Shown: in pieces, positions 20,700-26,786 of the stretch
Layout: each line of letters opens with the position of its first letter
How positions within the stretch are numbered: the stretch's first letter is position 1
Source: Flavobacterium sp.
GTDB lineage: Bacteria > Bacteroidota > Bacteroidia > Flavobacteriales > Flavobacteriaceae
DNA length: 64,000 nt
Assembly (NCBI GenBank): GCA_016718345.1
Contig: JADKDN010000002.1
Location: 248,001 to 312,000, forward strand
Direction of reading: 5' to 3'
The notes under the pieces: model-generated
Seen by the model: the letters and a program-made list of their open reading frames with translations, nothing else
Database searches by the model: none
Told to the model about the DNA's origin: nothing
Position numbers and translations under genes: made by a program

Positions 20700-21085
20700 T
20701 GGGAGTAATTCACAAAATCGGAAGAAGAAAATGTGCTGTTGCGCGTGTTTATGTTTCAGAAGGAACAGGAAAAATCACCGTTAACAAAAAAGAATTTGCA
20801 ACTTATTTCCCAACAGCTACTTTACAATACAAAGTATTACAACCAATGTCTATGACAGAAAACGTAAGCAACTTTGATGTAAAAGTAAATGTATACGGAG
20901 GTGGTTCAACTGGTCAAGCAGAAGCTGTTCGTATGGCTTTATCTCGTGCAATGTGCGAAGTAGGCGAAGGAAACAGAGCTATCTTAAAACCAGAAGGTTT
21001 ATTAACTAGAGACCCAAGAATGGTTGAGCGTAAAAAATTCGGTCAGAAAAAAGCGCGTAAAAGATTCCAATTCTCTAAACGTTAA
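20699..21085 (+). CDS. rpsI: 30S ribosomal protein S9 (uS9)
   Basis: Small-subunit protein uS9, whose C-terminal tail reaches the P-site tRNA. The 128-residue chain has IGRRKCAVARVYVSEGTGKI, YGGGSTGQAEAVRMALSRAM and the C-terminal RDPRMVERKKFGQKKARKRF followed by QFSKR, ending in the usual basic residues. The start codon shares its A with the rplM stop. It forms the usual rplM-rpsI pair and is followed by the structured leader of rpsB, so the transcript may continue. Confidence 0.98.
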   Translation: MGVIHKIGRRKCAVARVYVSEGTGKITVNKKEFATYFPTATLQYKVLQPMSMTENVSNFDVKVNVYGGGSTGQAEAVRMALSRAMCEVGEGNRAILKPEGLLTRDPRMVERKKFGQKKARKRFQFSKR

Positions 21086-21092
21086 TAGTGCC

Positions 21093-21223
21093 TGTCTTGT
21101 CATTTGGGCAAGACATCAGATAAATAAAATTAAAAACAATGTTGTTGTTGTCCTGATTCATCAGGAAATTAGTTTAGCATCTAAATGTAGTCAGCCGAAA
21201 CACTCGCCATCTCTACATTGCTA
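21093..21223 (+). ncRNA. Three-hairpin leader of rpsB (candidate S2 autoregulatory leader)
   Basis: Three stems occur in order: TGTCTTG/CAAGACA (21093-21115), TCCTGA-TTCA-TCAGGA (21151-21166), and a long bulged stem TAGC+AATGTAG with CTACATT+GCTA (21175-21223) around a 22-base loop. None has a T-run, so they are not simple terminators. Their position suits feedback control by S2 on its own mRNA, as known in E. coli, but that role is inference. Confidence 0.5.
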
Positions 21224-21250
21224 ATTCAACAGAACGTAAACTAAGAAAAA

Positions 21251-22059
21251 ATGTCACAAAAAGTAGAAGTAAAAGACTTACTAGAAGCAGGTGTTCATTT
21301 CGGACACATGACTAGAAAATGGGATCCAAACATGGCTCCTTACATTTATATGGAACGTAATGGAATTCATATATCAATCTATATAAAACTGCAGCTAAAA
21401 TTGAAGAAGCTAACGAAGCTCTGAAAAAAATTGCTGCATCAGGTAGAAAAATCTTATTCGTTGCTACCAAAAAACAAGCAAAAGATATCGTTGCTGATAA
21501 AGCAAAAGCCGCTAACATGCCTTACATCACTGAAAGATGGCCAGGTGGAATGTTGACCAACTTTGTAACTATCCGTAAAGCCGTTAAGAAAATGGCTTCT
21601 ATTGATAAAATGAAAAAAGATGGCACATTCAATACTCTTTCTAAAAAAGAGCGTTTGCAAGTAGATCGTCTTCGTGCTAAATTAGAAAAAAACCTAGGTT
21701 CAATCGCTGATATGTCTAGACTTCCAGCTGCATTGTTCGTAGTAGATATAAAAGCTGAGCATATCGCCATAAAAGAAGCACAAAAATTAAACATTCCAGT
21801 TTTCGCAATGGTTGACACTAATTCTGACCCACGTGAGGTAGATTATGTTATCCCTGCAAATGATGATGCTTCAAAATCAATCGATAAAATTTTAACTCTT
21901 GTTACAGCAGCTGTTATTGACGGACTTTCTAACAGAAATTCTGACGCAGCACCTGAGGCTGAAATTGCTGAAGAAGTTATTGCTGACGCAGTTACTGCTG
22001 AAGAAGTTGCAGAAGTTGTAGCTGAAGCAACAGAAGAAGTAGAAAAAACAGAAGAATAA
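21251..22059 (+). CDS. rpsB: 30S ribosomal protein S2 (uS2, one frameshift)
   Basis: Small-subunit protein uS2. The N-terminus (KVEVKDLLEAGVHFGHMTRK, then WDPNMAPYIYMERNGIHI) and the rest (LYKTAAKIEEANEALKKIAA, ATKKQAKDIV, ERWPGGMLTNF, ADMSRLPAALFVVDI) are canonical. Near 21369-21374 one base is missing: IHI should continue INLYKTAAKIEE. The tail is a long acidic Ala/Glu-rich extension typical of Bacteroidetes. A uS2 defect would be lethal, so this is almost certainly a sequence error. It is followed 115 bases later by tsf, the usual partner. Confidence 0.95.
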
Positions 22060-22068
22060 AAACCAATA

Positions 22069-22164
22069 TTTAAAGATTAAAAGATTTGAAAATTGAAAAA
22101 TTATTGATTTTAAAATTAGTAATCCATTCCATTTTTTGAATCTTTTAATCTTTTAATCTTTAAA
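22069..22164 (+). repeat. Inverted repeat between rpsB and tsf
   Basis: An 18-base arm TTTAAAGATTAAAAGATT (22069-22086) is exactly complementary to 22147-22164. The right arm holds two overlapping copies of AATCTTTTAATCTTT (22139-22153, 22147-22161). It could form a long AU stem that attenuates or stabilises the mRNA between the two genes. Confidence 0.6.
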
Positions 22165-22174
22165 CAAAAAAAAA

Positions 22175-22999
22175 ATGGCAACAATTACTGCTGCAGACGT
22201 AAATAAATTAAGAACCATCACTGGTGCTGGAATGATGGATTGCAAAAAAGCATTAGTGGAAGCAGAAGGAGATTTCGATTTAGCAATCGAAAACTTAAGA
22301 AAAAAAGGTCAAAAAGTAGCTGCTAACCGTTCTGATAGAGAATCTACTGAAGGTGCTGCTATTGCTGTTGTAAATGCTGATAAAACTTCTGGAGTTGTTA
22401 TCACATTGAACTGCGAAACTGACTTTGTTGGAAAAAATGAAGGTTTCGTAAAATTAGCAACAGACTTAGCTAATCAAGCTTTAAATTATGACTCTAAAGA
22501 AGCATTTTTGGCATCAGATTTCAATGGAATTTCAGTTGCTGAAAAATTAATTGAGCAAACAGGAGTTATTGGAGAAAAAATCGAAATTAGATCTTTCGAA
22601 AAATTATCAGGAGCTTTTGTTGGTTCATACATCCACGCAGGAAACAAGATTGCAACCTTAGTTGCGCTTTCTGCTAATGTAGCTGGAGCTGATGAAGTTT
22701 CTAGAAATGTAGCTATGCAAGCAGCTGCAATGTCGCCAATTGCTCTAGACGAAGCTGGTGTAGATTCTGACACTATTGCTAAAGAAATTGAAATTGCTAA
22801 AGACTTACTTCGTCAAGAAGGAAAACCAGAAGCTATGCTTGATAGCATTGCTAAAGGAAAATTAGCTCGTTTCTTTAAAGACAATACTTTGGTAAACCAA
22901 GATTATATTAAAGATAACAAATTGAGCGTTGCTGCTTACGTAAAATCTTTAGACAAAGACCTTACCGTTACAGGTTTCAAAAGAGCTGCTTTAGGGTAA
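22175..22999 (+). CDS. tsf: Translation elongation factor Ts
   Basis: EF-Ts is the nucleotide exchange factor for EF-Tu. The 274-residue protein starts ITAADVNKLRTITGAGMMDC followed by KKALVEAEGDFDLAIENLRK (the UBA-like domain), then has the EF-Tu contact segment TLNCETDFVGKNEGF and the core domains ending VTGFKRAALG. It lies downstream of rpsB across an AU-rich inverted repeat and is closed by a strong terminator. No damage is visible. Confidence 0.97.
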   Translation: MATITAADVNKLRTITGAGMMDCKKALVEAEGDFDLAIENLRKKGQKVAANRSDRESTEGAAIAVVNADKTSGVVITLNCETDFVGKNEGFVKLATDLANQALNYDSKEAFLASDFNGISVAEKLIEQTGVIGEKIEIRSFEKLSGAFVGSYIHAGNKIATLVALSANVAGADEVSRNVAMQAAAMSPIALDEAGVDSDTIAKEIEIAKDLLRQEGKPEAMLDSIAKGKLARFFKDNTLVNQDYIKDNKLSVAAYVKSLDKDLTVTGFKRAALG

Positions 23000-23023
23000 C
23001 ACTTAACCAACGTTTACAATATT

Positions 23024-23059
23024 AAATCCCATCTCATATAAAACTGAGATGGGATTTTT
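23024..23059 (+). terminator. Terminator after tsf
   Basis: A 13-bp stem (AAATCCCATCTCA with its complement) with an 8-base loop and a T-run. It ends the ribosomal gene cluster. Confidence 0.9.
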
Positions 23060-23118
23060 CATTTATACATTTAACTTTTGTTGAATGTTGAAAAAAGAAA
23101 AGTTAATTAATAAAATAC

Positions 23119-23126
23119 TACATTTG
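23119..23126 (+). promoter_or_regulatory. -7 element of the YhhQ-like transporter gene
   Basis: TACATTTG matches TAnnTTTG and lies 17 bases before the chosen ATG at 23144, which supports that start. Confidence 0.5.
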
Positions 23127-23143
23127 ATTGTAAATTGATTTCT

Positions 23144-23791
23144 ATGTTTCAATCTAAAAAAGACACTGTCTATGTTGTTCTTGCTGGAATTTTCATAACC
23201 AACGCAGTGGTTGCAGAACTTATTGGCGGAAAACTCATTCATGTAGGGTCGGCAGTAATGAGCATTGGCATATTGCCTTGGCCGATTGTTTTTGTAACAA
23301 CCGATTTAATCAATGAATATTTTGGTGAAAAGGGAGTCCGAAAACTATCTTTAATAACCGCAAGTTTGATTGCATACACTTTTATTATTCTTTTTCTGGC
23401 CATGCAAATTCCTGCTGTAAAGGGAGCAAATCTAGTTACCGATGCTCAATTTAGAGGGGTTTTTGGTCAAAGTATGTGGATTATCGTGGGGAGTATTACT
23501 GCATTTATGGTTTCGCAATTAATAGATGTTACCATTTTTCATTTTGTTAAAAATAGAACTGGCAATAAAATGATTTGGTTGCGAAGTACTGGTTCTACCG
23601 TTATTTCGCAATTATTTGATAGTTTCATTGTTTTGGGGATAGCTTTTTGGATGACTGGAAAAATGACAACCGAAGTTTTTATAGTTTCGGCATTTACAGG
23701 CTATTTTGTTAAATTGATTATTGCAATTTTGCTTACTCCTTTGATTTACTTAGGACATTCATTAATTGAAAAATACATACATTCTAAATAA
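23144..23791 (+). CDS. VUT/YhhQ-family transporter, probable queuosine precursor transporter
   Basis: A six-helix inner-membrane protein of the YhhQ (VUT) family, which imports queuosine precursors such as preQ0/preQ1. Family features are the first helix TVYVVLAGIFITNAVVAELI, GGKLIHVG, PWPIVFVTTDLINEYFGEKG (conserved D and NEYFG) and the C-terminal helix YFVKLIIAILLTPLIYLGHS. I choose the ATG at 23144 over the in-frame TTG at 23135 because of the promoter spacing. Tag follows directly, so the two are probably cotranscribed. The substrate is inferred from the family. Confidence 0.85.
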   Translation: MFQSKKDTVYVVLAGIFITNAVVAELIGGKLIHVGSAVMSIGILPWPIVFVTTDLINEYFGEKGVRKLSLITASLIAYTFIILFLAMQIPAVKGANLVTDAQFRGVFGQSMWIIVGSITAFMVSQLIDVTIFHFVKNRTGNKMIWLRSTGSTVISQLFDSFIVLGIAFWMTGKMTTEVFIVSAFTGYFVKLIIAILLTPLIYLGHSLIEKYIHSK

Positions 23792-24362
23792 ATGGAAGAA
23801 AGAATTAGATGCAAGTGGTGTTTATCAAGTGATTTATACAAAAAATACCACGACGAAGAATGGGGAGTTCCTGTGTATGATGATCAAAAACTATTTGAAT
23901 TTTTGATTCTTGAAACCTTTCAGGCAGGTTTGAGTTGGATTACAATTTTAAACAAAAGAGAAAATTTCAGAAAAGCATTTGATTTTTTTGACTACACTAA
24001 AGTAGCGACATATAACGAAGATAAAATTCAGGAAATTATTAGTGGATGCAAGGATTATTCGAAATCAATTAAAGATTCGAGCTGCTGTTTCAAATGCAAT
24101 TGCTTTTATGAACGTTCAGGAAGAGTTCGGAAGTTTCTCAAAATATATTTGGGGTTTTGTTAACAGTAAGCCAATACTAAATAATCTGAAAAATCTTTCT
24201 CAGCTACAAGCTACAACCCCACTTTCAGATACTATAAGTAAAGATTTAAAAAAAAGAGGATTCAAATTTGTGGGGTCAACGGTAGTTTATGCACACATGC
24301 AAGCCACTGGAATGGTAGACGACCATGTTGAGGATTGTTGGAGGAGAAATCAAATTTTTTGA
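23792..24362 (+). CDS. tag: DNA-3-methyladenine glycosylase I (one frameshift)
   Basis: TagI removes 3-methyladenine from alkylated DNA in base-excision repair. The start RCKWCLSSDLYKKYHDEEWG carries the first zinc ligands (cysteine and histidine) and LFEFLILETFQAGLSWITIL the conserved tryptophan/glutamate region. The C-terminal part includes RIIRNQLKIRAAVSNAIAFM and ends with the zinc-binding segment HMQATGMVDDHVEDCW. An extra G near 24044-24045 breaks the frame: EIIS should continue DARIIRNQ. It abuts the transporter upstream and overlaps the convergent aat gene by 13 bases. One complete gene is implied once the extra base is removed. Confidence 0.9.
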
Positions 24363-25012
24363 TCAAGAATACTTCTATCTGATTTTAAAATAAGCATAAA
24401 AGTTTCTCTTGAAATCTCAAATGCACCTAGTTTTTCCAAGTGGTCGTTATGCAACTGACAGTCCAGCAACAAATAATTTTTCTCCCTTAAATACTCTATC
24501 AGTTTAACGAAAGCTACTTTACTAGCATTTGAAACTTTAGAAAACATACTTTCTCCACAAAAAACATGACCTAAATCTACACCGTATAAACCTCCAACCA
24601 ACTTTTGATTTTGCCAGACTTCAAACGAAATTGCTTTTCCCTTGATGATGCAACTTCGTATACGATTGAATAATATCATTGGTAATCCATGTCCCTTCTT
24701 GATTTTTTCGGTCAATTTGCTGACAATTTCTAATTACAGCTTCGAAATCTTTATTGATAGTAACTTCAAAAGTATTTCTGTTGATTATATTTCTCAGACT
24801 TTTAGGAGTTTTATACGTGTGCGGATAAACTACCATTCTGTAAGGTGGCGACCACCATAATATGGGTTCATCGTCAGAAAACCATGGGAATATTCCATTT
24901 TTATATGCCAACAACAGTCTTTCGGTAGATAAATCTCCACCAACTGCCAAAATTCCTTCGTAAGAAGCTTCATCTACAGGAGGAAAATATAATTCTTTAG
25001 TTAAAAATACAA
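24350..25012 (-). CDS. aat: Leucyl/phenylalanyl-tRNA-protein transferase (one frameshift)
   Basis: Aat adds Leu or Phe to N-terminal Arg/Lys residues, marking proteins for ClpAP under the N-end rule. Visible family segments: ELYFPPVDEASYEGILAVGG, NGIFPWFSDDEPILWWSPPY, the GGLYGVDLGHVFCGESMFSK motif and LLDCQLHNDHLEKLGA. The frame breaks in the run at 24635-24638, where one extra A (minus strand) turns HHQGKAISFEVW out of frame. Upstream, the reading frame stays open to a TTG at 25012 that gives LYFLTKELYF, the usual N-terminus, so a TTG start is likely. It converges with tag. Confidence 0.87.
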
Positions 25013-25131
25013 TTTTATACGATTTAAAATGAATACAAATTCCTTAATTCAAATTTAGCGTATTCTTCACTTTATTAAAACTTTCTTTTAGTGAATTTTG
25101 TATCTTTATGCTCATATCTGATAAATAAAAT

Positions 25132-25863
25132 ATGAAAAGAAAACTTTCTCTAATTTCATTTTTATTGATATTTTTTGATGGAAATGCACAAATTGTTGAT
25201 AGTACTTCATTAGTTAAAAATCAATATAAATTATCATACAAACAATTTATAGCTCCAACTGTTCTCATCGGTAGTGGTTTTTTATTAAAAGAATCGACTT
25301 TGAACAAGAATTTACAGGAAGATGCTCAAAAAATCTTTGGTAGCGATTTTCAAAACCAAATCGACAATGTAATACCATTTATTCCAATTGCCCAAATTTA
25401 TGGCGGAATGTTTTTAGGCTATGTACCAAAATCTGACTGGCAACATCAAACCGCTAATATATTCATTTCGAATGTAATAACCTACACAATAGTCGAATCT
25501 ATGAAACATTCGTTTAAAGAAATTAGACCTGATTCCTCAGATAATTTTAGTTTTCCATCTGGTCATACGGCCCTAGCTTTTACAAATGCATCATCATTGT
25601 ATTATGAATATAAAGACACTAACATTTGGTATGCCAGTAGTGGCTTTCTGTTTGCTACAGCAACCGGCATTCTATGAATTGCAAATAACAAGCATTACCT
25701 CTCTGATGTTCTTACTGGTTCAGGAATAGGAATTGGCGTAGGTTTAATAGTCTCTTATTGGAATCCCTTTGGTTCTCAAACTTTTGGAAAAAACAAAACC
25801 CATGCATTGCTCTATCCTCAAGTAGGAAAACACTATGGCATGGGCTTGATACTTTATAAATAA
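25132..25863 (+). CDS. PAP2-family phosphatase, interrupted by a stop at the conserved arginine
   Basis: An exported PAP2 acid-phosphatase-like protein of about 243 residues with a signal peptide (SLISFLLIFFDGNAQ). Motif 1 is around KEIRPDSSDN and motif 2 is PSGHTA. Motif 3 should be R-x5-H-x3-D. Here the frame has TGA at 25675-25677 exactly where that arginine belongs (GIL-stop-IANNKHYLSD), and the remaining frame stays open to 25863. A C-to-T change of CGA would explain it. Either a sequencing error or a real nonsense mutation that would inactivate the enzyme. Relatives dephosphorylate lipid phosphates or undecaprenyl pyrophosphate. The substrate is unknown. Confidence 0.8.
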
Positions 25864-25881
25864 AGCTTTTATAGCCTAATA

Positions 25882-26256
25882 CTAAAACGGCAAATCATCA
25901 TGTTCCTCCTCAGTAAAATTAGAGGCTGGCTCAAATGCTGTTGCAGCTGGAACTGGAGGTAATTGTGTTGGTAAAGCTTCGCTTTGAAGTTTCTCAATTC
26001 TCCATCCTTGTATTGAATTGAAATATTTAGTTTCCCCCTGAGGATTGGTCCATTCCCTTCCTCTTAAATTTATAGATACTTTTACAGAATCTCCTGAGTT
26101 GTAATTATTTAACAAATCACATTTATCTTGAGTAAACTCAATCATTATGTGCTGTGGATATTGCTCCTCAGTAGTTACTACTAATTCTCTTTTCTTAAAC
26201 GATGCACTTACTTGTTGCACTGGATTAATTACTTTTACTTTTCCTGAAACTTCCAT
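25882..26256 (-). CDS. DUF3127 protein with SSB-like acidic C-terminal tip
   Basis: A 124-residue DUF3127 protein. The first ~85 residues look like a small OB-type beta barrel (VSGKVKVINPVQQVSASFKK, then LVVTTEEQYPQHIMIEFTQD, DSVKVSINLRGREWTNPQGE and YFNSIQGWRIEKL). A Pro/Ala-rich linker leads to EEEHDDLPF. That end strongly resembles the conserved acidic tip of single-stranded-DNA-binding proteins, which docks repair and replication enzymes. The function of DUF3127 is not known to me; a single-strand DNA or RNA role is inference. It converges with the PAP2 gene, and the long gap to the amylase lies upstream. Confidence 0.75.
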   Translation of the reverse strand: MEVSGKVKVINPVQQVSASFKKRELVVTTEEQYPQHIMIEFTQDKCDLLNNYNSGDSVKVSINLRGREWTNPQGETKYFNSIQGWRIEKLQSEALPTQLPPVPAATAFEPASNFTEEEHDDLPF

Positions 26257-26786
26257 AATACTTTTTTATTTTTTGGGTAACGATACTTTCCTAGTGGCAA
26301 GTACTTCATTTTATCTAGATACTTCTTTGTTTGTTGACAACTTTTTATCTTGACATTGTTAATTAAAATTCTGTTTTACAAATATAGTAATTTCTTCTTT
26401 TAGCAATGCTCTCCTATTTCTTAATTTGCCACTATCAAGTAAAATAACTATCTGATTCAATACTTGACAAAAATAATTGTCATAAATTGAAGAATTTAAA
26501 ATTCGTTTTTTAGATTACTGACTATGAAAGTGTTCACTATGAAATAAAAAACTAAGTTTCTACTCAACACTTAACGACCCAAAGAAATAAAATGCTGATT
26601 TTCTGGGAGTTTAGTTTTTCTCTTTTGATTATTTATTTATCAACAATTTTTACAACTATAACGTTTTAGTTTTCAATTTTACTCGATTAAATGCAAAAAA
26701 AAACAGACTAACGTTAAAAATATTAGAGTATTATTATTAATTTCATAAAAAATTAAATCAAAACTTAACCTCAACCAAAACCAATT
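26257..26786. other. 530-base regulatory gap before the GH13 amylase
   Basis: AT-rich (about 75% by eye), with no convincing coding frame on either strand. It holds two AACGTT palindromes, CTATAACGTTTTAG (26656-26669) and TAACGTTA (26709-26716), with centres 50 bases apart, which could be regulator sites for the amylase. I see no clear TAnnTTTG promoter close to the amylase start. Confidence 0.45.
26656..26716. promoter_or_regulatory. Paired AACGTT palindromes upstream of the amylase (candidate LacI-type operators)
   Basis: Site 1 (26656-26669) pairs at 6 of 7 positions; site 2 (26709-26716) is a perfect 8-base palindrome. Both have the central CG of LacI-family operators. The LacI regulator at 18902-19924 is the only such regulator in the window. 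Confidence 0.35.

Noticed and set aside
25132..25863. Selenocysteine or stop readthrough at the TGA in the PAP2 gene
   Set aside because: The family has arginine at this position and I see no SECIS-like structure after the TGA. A point change of CGA is simpler.
26147..26353. Plus-strand frame overlapping the start of the DUF3127 gene
   Set aside because: It is antisense to a conserved gene and has no recognisable domain.
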